Below, in pieces: positions 36,728 through 57,322 of a stretch of DNA of 64,000 nt. A program made the position numbers and the translations under genes. Under the pieces are notes generated by a model. That model had not been told where the DNA came from. It made no database searches and saw only the letters and a program-made list of their open reading frames with translations. How positions within the stretch are numbered: position 1 is the first letter of the stretch; each line of letters starts with the position of its first letter. The stretch lies in assembly GCA_963930775.1 (NCBI GenBank), contig OZ005701.1:8563669-8627668 (forward strand), given 5' to 3'. Source of the DNA: Cliona cf. orientalis. Lineage: Eukaryota > Porifera > Demospongiae > Clionaida > Clionaidae.

Positions 36728-39700
36728 ATGAGTCTCGGATCGACGTCTCACTGTAAGATCGGAGGTCCTCGGGGCTCGTTGGCGCCGATGGATGATCTCG
36801 GCTTGGATCTGGACGAGGATAGAGCGGCGCTCGAGCAGGCCAACCCGCCAGACTACATACACCTGGACATCATAGATGGGTGAGCCGTACGCACTGTACT
36901 AGTACTCGCTACTACGCCAATTTATAGCGATTTCTAGCCAGCCTATAAATTTTGTACCAGCAGCGCGCGCTTTTTGCGAGAGTGACGCGGTGCATGTGTC
37001 AGAGTAGCCAATAAGAGATCGAGCTAAGAAAATTGTTACATGTGTTATTAAAGGCAGGCATCAGTCACTTTGATAGCAGGTGCCTCTCTTTGAGTGGATA
37101 GAAATCTTTAGTGCATGAGTGGTTCCCTGTGATGTGTACACCACTGGATTGCATGTGTACGTGTGGTTAGCAAAGAGATGGGTATGAGATTAAGAATTGG
37201 ATATTAGTATGACATCCCATCATGTATGTACATGTGTTAAATAGCAGCAGGAACAGATGATGGTATACCGTTATTTTTTGTGACAAGTTCTTACTAAGTC
37301 TACCGTATAGCGGGAAATTTTCGAGGGAGAAAACTTTCGCGGATTGGTAGGAAAGGAGCATTTCGCGGAGAAAACTTTCGCGGAATGTTAAAACTGGTCG
37401 CATAGTGGGTGTGGCATGCCTAGAATTTCGTGGAGAAAACTTTCGCGGATGGCTGAAAAATCGCGAAATTCGTGAAAGTTTTCTCCCACGAACATTTCCT
37501 GCTATACGGTATGTTGCAGTTGCGGGGGTCATCATTATGAGCCACGCCCCCAACTCTGACCTTTTGTAGGTGGGGCTCGTAATAGTGAAGTGTCTTTGGA
37601 TTCATCCAAGCAATTTTACTCTTGGTATCATGAAACTGAAGTTATTTGACTGTGATATTGTTTTCTTTGAAACACCTCCAAGTGCTAAAGTGTGCATTCA
37701 TGTCTCTTGAACTGCAACCGCTGAGCTTTTTTTTACATCATTAGCATCGAAAATCATCGACGGTAGCACTATAATTATTATTGTACTATGGAGATGAAAA
37801 CATGCACGGTATTAGTCAACTTTTCAGCATAAAATTTATCATTCACAAGGTCCTCCCAAAGGCCAAATATTTCCAGATCTAGATCACGAAAACAGACTGT
37901 TCACTCTGTTGTGTCTATCAAGTAAGCATACTATAATATACGAGGGCCTGCTCTAAAAGTCCTTTTTATTTTGTATCCCTTCCTTATAATATTATAATAA
38001 TGGTCATTATTACAAATACTAATGACTATTACTAATTACCCTCTGTAGGCAATTCTTCTCACTGGTCACTTCTGGCAGAGAGATGGTTCAGTCGCTGAGG
38101 GAGAAACTACCAAATGCCTTCCTAGGTGAGACTTGCGTAACAAGACCTCAATATTAAAAAATTTAATTTTAATCGTGTTGTGTTCAACAGTAAGTTATAT
38201 TTTGTGTATGTAACTGTTGTTGGTGTATCGACAGTTATCATAACTGTATGCTTTGTTTGTTCAACATCTCCAACACTTCTCATTTTGTGTGTATATATAT
38301 AATAATATTATTATAAATCACTGACTATTTTTGTAACTATCCAGATGTGCACATGATGGTGAAAGATCCAGAGAAAGTGAGTTCTATACATGGAGAATCA
38401 CTACTTTTTACACAAATGTTGCTTTTTTTCTGTGTTTCAATATTCTATGTGCAGTGGGTTGATGAGATAGCAAGTGCTGGAGCAGATCAGTTCACATTTC
38501 ACATCGAGGCCACAGGTAAAACTTTTTAATCAAAAAATCTGCACAACAGACTCTTGATAACAAAATTATAATTGATATTTTCCAGACGACCCTTCTGGGC
38601 TGATCACCCATATACGGGACAAGGGCATGAAAGTAAGATAACATCATGGTACACAATGTCTTGTACTTTGACCTCAAAAAACTTAAACTTTCGAGTAACT
38701 TTTGGCAAGCAATAAATTTCTAAAGTTTATTGCTGCCCCCCCCCCCCCCCCCCTCTTCCTCTCTCCAGGTTGGTATTGCTCTCAAGCCAACCACTGCAGT
38801 GGAGGTGGTGCTCCCTCACATTAGTTGTGTGGACGTGGTACTAGTAATGACGGCAGAGCCGGGGATCAATTATCAAGAGGGCGTGGTCAATCCTGAACGT
38901 AAGGTGGAAACACTTCGGCAGAAATATCCCAATCTTTTGATCCGGACAGACGGCTGGGAGCAACTGTCCAGGGAACAAGTAAGTTCATTGAAGATTAGTG
39001 TATTCATTGAGGGTTGGGGGGGGGGGTGGGAGTGGGGGGTAATGGTTTAAGGGCTGATATTCCTTGGGAAGGGGCAGTGCAGCTGCCACTGGGATAAATA
39101 GTGGTGTCCTAGATTTTGAATTTGGTAATAATATTATACTCAGGAACTAATTAAATCACTTCAGATCTCAGTATCAAGTGACCCACAAGAGAGCAAGTCT
39201 GATAGAAGCTCGACAGCTGTGGAGCAGAGATCACAGGAGATAGCTACTACCAACACCACCACCAGTAACAGCTGTGTCCCTCAAACCAGCTGCTCAACAA
39301 CGATACCAGCTAAAGCAGCCAATGGGCAACGCAGTCACAGCAGGTCTTACGGGGCACTTGCAACAAACGGTTCTCAGTGCGGCTGTGACAAGAGTTGCGA
39401 TGATGCAACTGTATCTGAATCCCAACCCCTGCTAGCAAGCCAATCTACAGTGAGTTAGAGTTGGTCTGTTCAATCAAAGTTCTTGGAAGAATTAATGTGT
39501 CAAAATTATTACTGGTATATCTATAGCTTGTGCTAAAATCAATCCCACTGTAATTATTGCATGCTGTGAATTTAGCCTCGCCCCTCCCCTCTCCCCTCAG
39601 GCCCATTTTCAGTTTTTCAATACTACTGCATGCGTTTCTCCCATTTTTCTGCATGACATTGCAGTAGTAGGAAGAAATTTGGGGATAAGGCTATTATAAG

Positions 39701-41237
39701 AATGTTATGTTATCCGTGTGAACATGTCACATGCATGCAGGAGCATGGTGGTTCACTGCAGTGTGAATGCCATGTGATAGTTGAGGACAACACGGCTAGA
39801 CGCGCCAAAATGAAGCTGATTGCAGCCTCCGTCGTAGCTCTGCTCTTCATGGTAGGAGAAGTACTAGGTGGTTACTTTGCCGGCAGTCTGGCTATCATGA
39901 CAGACGCTGCTCACATGCTGTCAGACTTTGCTGGATTCCTCATCTCTCTCTTTGCCATCTGGCTGGGATCAAGACCCTCCTCCAACAGAATGTCATTCGG
40001 ATGGCACAGGGCAGGTATATGTATAATAACATATAGCCATTAATTTCCTTCTAGGCGCATCATTGATTTTTTTTTCTTTTTTCGACAGAGGTGGTGGGTG
40101 CAGTGGTATCAGTGCTAATTATCTGGGTAATCACAGGGGTGCTGTTTTATGAGGCGGTGTTGCGAGTCATTCATCCTGAAAGATTTGAAGTCAATGCAGA
40201 TATCATGTTGATCACAGCCTGCATCGGTGTCTACGTGAATGTTTTGTAAGTTTGAGAAATCTTGAGCTCATCACAGCTTGATTCATCTCTCTCTCCCTCC
40301 CTCCCCATGCAGTATGTGTGGAGTTCTCCACCCACACAGTCATAACCATGGCCACGGCCACGGTCATGGGAAGGAAAGCAGTATCAATATCACTTTAAAA
40401 GACTTAAGTAGCACTTCAAAAAGTGGCCAGAAGCTAAAGTTCTGGCAGAGAAAGGATCGGCAGCGTAATAAGCACGGCTCTGAGGAGAACATTAACGTGC
40501 GTGCTGCTTTTATTCACGTCATTGGTGACCTGATACAGAGCATTGGGGTGGTCATTGCTGGATACATCATCTGGTTCAAGGTAATGTGGATGATGAAATA
40601 TTATCGATCTTTATAAACACTTCTTTCTTCTTTCTTTAGCCGGAGTGGAAGATAGCTGATCCCATTTGCACATTCATCTTCTGTGTCTTGGTTCTCATTT
40701 CAACCCTCAATGTGCTGAAGGACGCTCTCAGAGTACTCATGGAAGGTAGGGGGTCAGCTCTGTATATATAATGTGGTATATTGCTTGGGGCAACGTCAAC
40801 GTAACAAGAATGGATGAGGACCCATCTGCCTGTAAAAAAATCCTTTCTGTGCTAGATACACGCTGCATAATTAATTTTGATTGGTACAGCTTTAACAATA
40901 CAATACAAATAATACTACAAGGTGTCATTGTAACTGCTGTACAAAAAAGTGCGCATATTGTCTACTCCCTTCTCTCACTCACCTACTCCTGTAAAGAAGT
41001 TACGTAATACACTGTTTATTCCACAGCCACACCGAAGCACATTAACTACCAGGAGGTGAAGAAGGACCTTAGCTCAATCCCCGGAGTTAGAACAGCACAC
41101 TCCCTCCACATCTGGTCTCTCACACTCAACAAAACAGCCCTTGCTGCTCACCTTGTCCTAGGTATGTAGACATAATAATAATATTATTTTCAGTGATCTT
41201 TGTACTGCCACATGCGTGCATAAAAATCATTGGTGAC

Positions 41238-41321
<84 letters not shown>

Positions 41322-41511
41322 ACTCATTCACACAGAGGCTAATGCCAACCATCAAGATGTTCTGAATGAAGCTTCAAAGATGCTCCGTAGAGAGCACAAC
41401 ATCACGTCCACCACTCTACAGGTAGAAAACCACGACCACAGGATGGAGGACTGCGACACTTGCCAGGAAACAAACAGTCCTAGATTGTGCTGTCCCGCAC
41501 TCTTTAGCTAG
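36728..41511 (+). CDS. RPE-ZnT fusion protein 2
   Basis: Thirteen exons: 36728-36879, 38049-38125, 38345-38376, 38455-38515, 38586-38632, 38769-38978, 39165-39449, 39741-40014, 40089-40245, 40313-40580, 40640-40745, 41027-41161 and 41336-41511. Total 1980 nt (659 residues). The RPE part has [38 protein letters not shown] and LIRTDGW. It is closer to canonical RPE in exons 3-5 than copy 1 is, and shares the same losses (PSIL, GFGGQ, exon 7). Linker exon 39165 carries SESQPLL, an acidic dileucine-type sorting signal, and a Cys cluster (CGCDKSC). The transporter has [10 protein letters not shown], the most His-rich loop ([14 protein letters not shown]) and CDTCQ near the end. The intron found in the sister genes after GE(V/I)(V/L)G is absent, so exon 8 (274 nt) fuses two exons. 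Confidence 0.88.
37301..37511. mobile_element. TIR element of the CGTATAGCNGGAAA family
   Basis: TACCGTATAGCGGGAAATTTTCG at the left and CGAACATTTCCTGCTATACGGTA at the right enclose repeats of GAGAAAACTTTCGCGGA. Related DNA lies at 62628-62790, and similar ends bound 58600-59533. It lies in RPE-ZnT 2 intron 1. Confidence 0.75.
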
Positions 41512-43369
41512 GTGCATGCAGTGAGGGGTGCAAAAACAAGAAGCAAACTACACCCATGACTATAATAATAATTATTCTTTGTGATTATCCATTTTTAAGA
41601 ATGCCTATTTAACAGTGCTATATAAACACTGGTTTTTATTTATTGAGTTTCATTTGAGAAGTTAATTGGGGAATAGGGAGCTATAATGATTACGAACAAG
41701 ACTTGGTATTAACTTTGCAAGCATGATTACTGTGCACTGTTGCTGATATTACAGACTTAGAAGAAGGATGGAGGGGGGGGTGCTATAAATATGTAGCACA
41801 TGCAGATCATGTTGGATCAAAACTTACAGAATCGGCAGAGGGGGTGTGGTCCAATATTGGATCTTCATGAGCTAATTCCCTAAAATCTGTCAGTGTACGC
41901 ATCAGTAACTGGTATTATACCATAGATTCAATGGAATGTGGAACGAGTGAGTGATTAACGACCCCGTACCAATTATTACTCATATCTGTGCCATTTGGGC
42001 ATGCACATGTTATACTAGAACTATAAGCATAAGTATAAGCTAAGCCATGGATCCACGAATTGGCATCCAGCCGAGTACTAGTGCCACACTGATGACATCA
42101 TCGTCATATATTCCTAAAAGCTAAATGGGCATGTGCACCAGAATTGTCCTTTCTCTCCACACCTCAGTAGCTCCCTTGGATATGGTATTCCATGGCCAAG
42201 ACCAGGACTTGGCACGCACAGTCTGGGTGCTGGGCACACAGACTTAGTAGGCTTGCAACAAATAGGCACCAATCTATAGTAGATATTCTGCATCATATTA
42301 TCATGGTGCTGGATGTAGCTGCACCCCCCCATAATCTAGACTATCAGCATAATTATGTGCTCTGTGGCTGGAAATATATATTTTTTAATTCATTACCTCT
42401 CAGAGTCTCTCGTTCTCTACATCCATAGATGCCTATATGCTACATCCGAGCAGTGTACCGTATTAATAAATATGGTAAAGGGTCGTTAGTCATTCCGGCC
42501 CTGGCATGTTTTGCACACGGTACCTTTGCACACGGCACTAGCACTCTCCCGTAATATAAAAGCTCTCGCGCGCATGCACCTAAAACACTTTCTTTCTCCT
42601 GGAACGTGCGGCCAATGGTTCCTAGCACCTGAATCTATGATGGACATACCTTTTGGTTTGTGTGCGCTTTGCTCACTGATCATGGCCGCCGTACTTCTTG
42701 CATCTGCTATGGATCCTGGCAGCGCAGTGAAGATGCTGAGCCACACTAGAGCGGCGATGCCGAGAAATTTTGGTTGCGATAATTGATCGACTGGACCGTG
42801 GGTTCGTTTTTGCAGACGTGTATTTCAATCCTATTGTGAAAGTATGACCTTTTGTGCTTGCACGTGCGGGGCATGTCACGAAATAAATGGTCCGATCCCC
42901 CCGGACCGTCCGTTTCCGCTAAAATTGGCCCCCATATTCACAGACGGTCCCCCTTGCACGAGCATTGAAACACACACACACACACAAAGACCGCCTTAAA
43001 AGGTGTGTTCACCGAAATTATTATTATTATTATTATTATTATTTTCATACAAGTACACATGTATCATAAAAATTTGTTTATTTTTATCTCATGTTCACTT
43101 GCCAATTACTGTTGTGTACACAGCTATAAAAATTTTTTTGACACTGGACAGCCTATATGAATAGCCTTACCTAATTAACTGCACGCGCCGTTCTGTAATG
43201 CTGATATAAGCTAGTCTGGCGGGCCAGCCCGGCCCCTGTCCGCCAGACTATATACCATACGTGACCTCTGTATATATATCTAGCTTAGTACTAAGCTAGC
43301 TCTAGAGCTGCGTGTGTGCAGCACCACACAAGTTTGCTGTTTCCCGGGATCGAGGTCTAGACTAGAGAG
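41512..43369. other. Intergenic spacer between fusions 2 and 3
   Basis: 1.86 kb with no supported exon. It contains GGTAAAGGGTCGTTA at 42474, an (ATT)n tract near 43018 and an (AC)n tract near 42970. From about 43300 the sequence is nearly identical to the region upstream of fusion 2 (from about 36655), including TCTAGAGCTGCGTGTGTGCA and TGTTTCCCGGGATCGAGGTC. The promoter was therefore duplicated with the gene. Confidence 0.7.
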
Positions 43370-49480
<6,111 letters not shown>

Positions 49481-49904
49481 CTGAGGGGTGCAAAAAAGAA
49501 ACAAAGACTTAGTATATAGCTACACCCATAACTAGTTCTGTGATTATCCATTTTTTAAGAAAGCCTATTTAACAGTGCTAAACACTGGTTTTTATTTATT
49601 GAGTTTCATTTGAGAAGTTGGGGAATAGGGAGCTATATTAAATAATAATATGATTACGAACAAGACTTGGTATTAACTTCAAGCATGATTGCTGTGCACT
49701 GTTGCTGATATTGTTATAGATCTTGGAAGTGACTTCCATCCTTCTTCATAGTGCCTAGCTATATTTATGCCATGGCAAGTACAAAATATAATGTAGCATG
49801 TTCAGAACCATGATAGCTGCATTCATCTGCAAGAGCTGGGATAAAATGATGTAAGACAGCGAAAAAACACCTTCTATCTCATTCTTAACACTAGGCAATA
49901 CCCA

Positions 49905-50355
49905 GGGAAGCTACAAATCGTGCGAGTATGTCGGACGCCTACATCGGACACGCCCACCTAGAACTTCATGAAGTCTATTGCGCATGCTCGAGCTGCTCCA
50001 CTATTTCTAGGGAGTCTACTGCGCATGCTCAAGCTGCTCTTAGACTACAGCATGCTTCTAGCACAAAATTAATGTTACATTATGTGATCATGGATCTCAG
50101 AAGGGAACGAAAAGTTTCAAGAGTAGTAAGAGATCCAAGGAAGCTTGAAATTGTGCGAGTATGTCGGACACACCTACATCGGACACGCCCACCTAGTACC
50201 TCATGAAGTCTATTGCGTATGCTCGAGCTTCTCTGGGAGTCTACTGTGCATGCTAGAGCTGCTCTACAGCATACTTCTAGCATAAATTTAATGACATTTG
50301 TGATCATGGATCTCAGAAGGGAACGAAAAAGTTCATGAGTAGCAAGAGACTAAAC
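49905..50355. repeat. Tandem pair of ~220 bp units
   Basis: Each unit starts near AAAT(C/T)GTGCGAGTATGTCGG and includes CATCGGACACGCCCACCTAG, TGCGCATGCTCGAGCTG-like repeats and GTGATCATGGATCTCAGAAG. Units are about 49915-50150 and 50150-50355, moderately diverged. No coding capacity. Confidence 0.75.
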
Positions 50356-50412
50356 TTCAAAAGAACAGAGGTCTCTGAGAAAAGGCATGGCCATGGGTGA
50401 TATTGCAATGGC

Positions 50413-50442
50413 ACGCGGGGTATGTGCTCTATGAGCTCTAGT
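50413..50442. repeat. Terminal sequence shared with the 8794 element
   Basis: CACGCGGGGTATGTGCTCTATGAGCTCTAG is the near-inverse of the sequence beginning at 8794. It probably marks the end of another copy of that element, possibly the one containing the 49905 tandem units. Confidence 0.5.
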
Positions 50443-50658
50443 TTTTTTTTGTTTTGTTTTTTTTCTATAATATTTCTTGCTTCATAATAGCAAAGGATGC
50501 ACAATAGCCAGAAGTATATATATTAAATAATGCTAAGCTAAGGCTAATCAAGTGTGCACCCTGGTACATAAACACAGTGACAAAAAGGAATATATAAAAA
50601 CAGGTATAGCTAAACATAATAGTTTAAAAGTTAAGTTGAGGTGCTTTTAAGAGCCAGC

Positions 50659-52512
<1,854 letters not shown>

Positions 52513-54344
52513 CTTTCCGAAGGCGGGATGGCGGGAGGGAGGAGGGTGAGTGGGTGGTTGAACGATTGTTATGCGTCAGGAAGCAGTAGACATCTGCGTG
52601 TTACATGTACATGTACATGTACATGTGTGAATGCAGTGGGAGGGTTTATAAAATTAGATGACTATGCGCATACAGATAGACATGTATGTACCAGTACATG
52701 TACACATACATGTGCATGCATGCAGAGAGAGGAAAAATATTGATTATGCACATACTGTGGGCCTATCAGCATGAAAACTGCACTCGAAGTACTGATTATT
52801 GACAACAGTATCATAACAATATTGGAGCACCAGGATTCCCCCCTCCCCCTAGAATTTCCAAGAACAACAACAGAAAGTTACCATCTCGGGTCAATGAGTT
52901 GGAACGTCTATCATTCATAGCTGTCACTCAATCACACACACCCTTTGCTGCCTTCACACATGGTTTGACGAGCAGATGGACTTATCTAGCCGATTTCCCC
53001 CCAATTAATCATTACTCTCAGGATTAATATCTAGAAGGTTGTTGACAGTAATATGATACGGGAATTCAATACATGCAGGTAGGTAGGTAGGTAGTGCACA
53101 CAGGTTGTCGAAAATTTATGAAGTGATTAACCCTACATCCTGTATGGCCATTTTTCAGCGCACTGCCCACACACACACAGAACACATACACATTATTATG
53201 TACATAGGACACACTTAGATACAGCTGTTGACATTCACTGCACTGCAGGTTCATTATCAAAATTAATGACCTTCGGGTTCAAACTTTATACTCTTCGTAA
53301 CAATTATTATAAGCTACAAGTACTAAGTATAATATTTCAAGTGTTAATTTTGTATCTCCCATGTGGGCTGAAATTATGACCTAGGCTATGTTTTAAGCTC
53401 TCGTGGGTACTTACCTGGGACACCACCACAGGGTACATACATATACATGTAGCTCAAAAAATGCTTCTCAGCGTCAAAAGAGACTGGATCCAATGACCGC
53501 ACGAGATGAAATAATAGCATTGTTGACTGCACTATATAGTGTATGCTGGCATTAATTTGCTGATGCATAAAAAAATACGCTTTAATACTAGTTGAATACT
53601 ATTTATATAAACGGCTGAAATAATTATTATGGAGCAACCCATCTAAGCCCAGGAATCATGCAGGGCTTCGCTCGAGAGCCTGAAAAAATCGACTGGACTG
53701 ACTGTCACTGAATGGATGGTAGCTAAGTGTCAAAATTAAGGATACCGTGATTTGGGATCTTCGCCGCTGCAAGTTCGCTGCAGCGATGGAGTAGCCTGTA
53801 CGTTGCGTATCAAACTGCGCTTCACTCGCCCGGCCGTGCAAGTTCCGATGATTCAGCTTAATAGCAAACAAAATAGACCTCACCTTGCTGCACAGTTGCG
53901 TTGAGACAGAGACGAAATACCGTAGTTCTCCTTTTAGGCAGCTAGCTTTGCGTACTGCGCATGCTCAATAGCCCAGGTTAAAAATTTAATTTTAATGATG
54001 TCATGAATGATCTATTTTGAAGTTCCTGGGTGTTTGTAATGGTAGCCATAGTCACAGCAAAGTTCTTGTCCAGCTGATACCGATCGTAGTGTATGTATGC
54101 ACTTAATTTCACCAAATCTGTGTGTGTTTTTTATTTATTAATGTTGAGTTTCTGCATGACACCTCGAGCTTATGGTTCGAGGATTTTTTGCGCCATTCAG
54201 CCTCACCCCCTCCCCCCTCCCCCAGGTCCCCCCGAGCAATTTTGAGAAATGATGAATGAACAAGAATAGAATAATATATTATTATTATAGTGCAATCATG
54301 GAGTTCACCAGTTTGGATGTGAATCCAGATCTGTAGCTACTGTG
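52513..54344. other. Intergenic spacer, no gene seen
   Basis: 1.8 kb AT-rich spacer between the ectodomain gene start and MRPL32. It holds a TGTACATGTACATG repeat near 52603 and a TAGG repeat at 53077-53092. A TTTATT at 54134 (AATAAA on the minus strand) could serve MRPL32. No supported exon. Confidence 0.6.
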
Positions 54345-54983
54345 CTATCTTGGTGCAGTCTCTGAAGTTGATCTCCGCTGCTCGTGATCAACATCCACAC
54401 CCCCACCACCCTCATCATCTCCCCCTCCCCCTCCCCCTCCCCATCCAAGCCTGGACACCAACTTTTTCTCAATCTGATCCCGTCTCATTTTAGCCGTCAG
54501 TCTCAGCGTCTCCTTCAGGCAATGGCCGCAGAGAACGTGGAGAAGCTTCAGATTTTGACAGTTTGGGCAGACTGTGTAGTGACCCTTTGGCTTCAGGTAC
54601 TTGTGGGCCATTCGCATTCGCTTCTTGGAGTGAGAGGTGCGCTTCTTCGGCACAGCCCACAGTAGGCCACCCCAGTCGAGCAAGCCACCGACTCCATCGT
54701 CTTGTAGTCCAGAGGTATCATATACAGGAGAGAAGGGAGGGGGTAAGCTTATTAAGGTTTGTAAGCAAGGTTCAACCGTGAGGAAGTGGTTATGATAGAC
54801 TGAGTCGTGATGTTCATGATCTGGGTGGCTACCGCTCTGCTGGTGCGTGCTATGAGGCGGTCGTGATATTGCTCCGGAGAAAACAAGGAGTTTGAGCAGA
54901 GGGCCTTCCTGAAGCAAGCCATTGAGTGAGTTGGCTTTTCTTCTTCTCAAGAAACGGTGCAGCAGGAGCCTCATAATACTCAT
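54345..54983 (-). CDS. MRPL32: Mitochondrial ribosomal protein bL32m
   Basis: Single-exon model of 212 residues. The core is LLWAVPKKRTSHSKKRMRMA, the bL32 start exposed after mitochondrial processing, followed by the zinc-ribbon CPNC (17-residue span CPNCQNLKLLHVLCGHC) and a basic helix (ETLRLTAKMRRDQIEKK). The long N-terminal part (about 105 residues) is Arg/Leu-rich at the start (MRLLLHRFLRRRK) and is the likely mitochondrial presequence. The C-terminus is Gly-rich. bL32m is in the large mitoribosomal subunit. An intron inside the N-terminal part cannot be excluded. Its ATG is 222 bp from the divergent RPE ATG. Confidence 0.85.
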   Translation of the reverse strand: MSIMRLLLHRFLRRRKANSLNGLLQEGPLLKLLVFSGAISRPPHSTHQQSGSHPDHEHHDSVYHNHFLTVEPCLQTLISLPPPFSPVYDTSGLQDDGVGGLLDWGGLLWAVPKKRTSHSKKRMRMAHKYLKPKGHYTVCPNCQNLKLLHVLCGHCLKETLRLTAKMRRDQIEKKLVSRLGWGGGGGGGDDEGGGGVDVDHEQRRSTSETAPR

Positions 54984-55205
54984 CTTCTTTCCTCCTGATA
55001 TTGGAAATTGAGATGATGCACATGTGCGAGGTCAAAGGTGATATATGGTAGGGCGTGGCCAGCCATAGTTTGTAAATTTAACCCATAATGCGCTACATTC
55101 TTTGGCGTATTTCCTCGATAACAGGACGTATGTCATGTCAGGAAATGCCCCTAGCTAGCTCAGCTCACTGATGAGAGCCATCACAGAACGCTGAGATCGA
55201 GCGAG
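54984..55205. promoter_or_regulatory. Bidirectional promoter, MRPL32 / RPE
   Basis: 222 bp between divergent start codons of two housekeeping genes. No TATA box was noticed. Confidence 0.6.
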
Positions 55206-56849
55206 ATGAGCACCTGTACGTGTCACTGTAAGATCGGACCGTCGATATTGAACGCCGATTTGGCGTGCCTGGCCGACGAGAGCCAGAAGATGCTCGACTG
55301 CGGGGCGGACTACCTCCATCTCGACGTGATGGACGGGTGGGTGAGTGAGGCAGTGAGGGTATGTAGCTATAGCTAGCCAGACTCCAGAGCAATGAAGTCG
55401 TTTTAAGATTTATATGAGGACTCGACGAGAGGGTGGGGCTGCCGGCGCTGCGCGGTGAGGTAGTCATAATTTTTGTGTACTTTACACTTGTCAACCACAA
55501 TTAATCCAAATGTCGTACAATTTCTACATGCATTTACTTTAATAAGAACCTGTGCACTGTTTTAATCTTTTTTGGCGGGGGTACATTTTGTGTGCAGGCA
55601 TTTTGTTCCCAATCTCACGTTTGGTGCTCCGATGGTCAAATGTTTGAGAAAGAAAATATCAAAAGCATTCTTCGGTGAGTGCAAATTATCAATATTTCTT
55701 ATTTTAAGTATAGATCAAACTAATAATAACTTTTTTAATACTGTTCCACAGATATACACATGATGGTCTCAGAGCCAGAGAAGGTGGGGCTTGTCTGCAT
55801 GACAACGTACCAGTACAGTCAGTGTGGACTCTGTGATTTAATAATCGAATTTTTTTTATATTTTATTGCAGTGGGTTGATGACATGGCGGACGCAGGGGC
55901 TGACCAGTACACCTTCCACCTTGAGGCAACAAGTGAGAGAAAATCCATTAGAATATGTTTAGCCAAAGTTGCCTGTCCCCCCCCCCCCCCCCCCCCAGCT
56001 ATCTAGCTAGGTTGTCATAAAGATCTTTCATGACCAATAAGTATACACTAATGTAAATTTTTATTTTGCTGCAATAATATTATAGAGAATCCAACTGCTC
56101 TGATTAAGCAGATAAGAGATAAAGGGATGAAGGTATGTACCCTAATTCATTAATAATTATTGAAATCTCAAATTTTTAAATTTTTTTTATTCTCCATGTC
56201 CCAGGTTGGAATCGGAATCAAACCTGGCACCCCTGTGGAAGAGGTGCTGCCTTATGCCGAGCAAGTGGACATGGTATTGGTGATGACCGTAGAGCCAGGG
56301 TTCGGAGGTCAAAAGTTCATGGAGGACATGATGCCAAAAGTGGACACCCTTCGGAAGAAGTACCCCGGTCTGGATATCGAGGTGGATGGAGGGGTGGGGC
56401 CAGCAACGATAGACTCAGCTGCTAAGGTGAGTATGGTACAGTTGAACTTGATAATTGGGAATGATTACCATTAAGCCCGGTAAAGGGTGATGTTGTTATA
56501 ACAGGCAAGAGAGAAGTGAAGCTAGTGGATAGAGAAAAGGACCTTCTAATATCAAATCCCGGCTGGATCCTGAGATTTTTTCTCTATCCACTAGCTTCAT
56601 TTCTCTCTTGCCTATTATAACAGTTGAACTTGCGTACGATATAATACCTGTCGTCCTTGAGCATTTTGACGACCTTTACCTATCCCTTCCCTTGCACTCG
56701 CACATGTATAATATACACAGGCTGGGGCCAACATGATAGTATCGGGCAGTGCCGTTGTGAAGAGCTCAGAGCCAGCCAAGGTCATCAAACAGCTGAGAGA
56801 GTCAGTCGAAAAATGGCTGAAAATAACCAGTGTACCCCCAATCACATAA
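55206..56849 (+). CDS. RPE: Ribulose-5-phosphate 3-epimerase (canonical)
   Basis: Interconverts D-ribulose 5-phosphate and D-xylulose 5-phosphate in the cytosolic pentose phosphate pathway. Exons 55206-55336, 55598-55674, 55752-55783, 55872-55932, 56086-56132, 56205-56426 and 56721-56849 total 699 nt (232 residues, against about 228 in human). All catalytic elements are visible: [61 protein letters not shown] and the phosphate-binding IVSGSA. Metal ligands are His and Asp of HLD, His of IHMM and Asp of VDGG. Exons 3-5 (32, 61, 47 nt) have the same lengths and phases as in the three RPE-ZnT fusions; exon 2 (77 nt) matches two of them and exon 1 is similar. This makes it the likely source of that domain. 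Confidence 0.96.
56495..56622. mobile_element. Hairpin MITE in the last RPE intron
   Basis: Arms of about 45 bp: GTTATAACAGGCAAGAGAGA...GCTAGTGGATAGAGAAAA and its inverse TTTCTCTATCCACTAGC...TCTCTCTTGCCTATTATAAC. The stem is nearly perfect, which suggests a recent insertion. Motif GGTAAAGGGTGATG lies just left of it and TGACGACCTTTACC lies to the right. Confidence 0.8.
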
Positions 56850-57322
56850 CTAGTAATAAGTAATTTAATGCACAGTAATAATAATAATTATTATTATTAA
56901 CAACTGAGTTAGTGAATTTCCACAGTACAGTAGTCATTTTTACAATTATTGCATTGACTCGTTATAATTAAATTTTTCTACAGCGCAAGCTAAATCCAAA
57001 TATTGCTGGCGGTATCACATTTATAACGGCTCGTTTTTAATTTTTTTTTTTAACTTTGGCATAGTAGAATTATTACAATTGATAATGATATACAAATGTT
57101 ATACAAATTTTAAAATAATTTCAAGGCAATAATAATAATATTATTACACATGTACAATAATATTACAGGTGACACTTTAAAAAATACAGACACAGAAAAA
57201 ATCAGGAGTAGATTAAATGCTCCTGAATCTTATTGATGATAGAATTTAAAAATGAAGACTGCAATTTTTGTGATAGTCAAAAATTTATTTATTATTTTTT
57301 GTTCACAATCTTTACACAGCGA
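56850..57322. other. Convergent 3' region, no gene
   Basis: AT-rich spacer between the RPE stop (+) and the receptor stop (-), with (AAT)n near 56876. TTTATT at 57284 is an AATAAA on the minus strand, 39 bp past the receptor stop. Confidence 0.6.

Noticed and set aside
42440-42860. Overlapping open frames in the spacer before fusion 3
   Set aside because: Several 60-90 residue frames on both strands overlap one another. None has a recognisable domain or splice context.
54850-55035. Alternative 61-residue frame overlapping the MRPL32 start
   Set aside because: It overlaps the MRPL32 N-terminus in another frame without any recognisable content.
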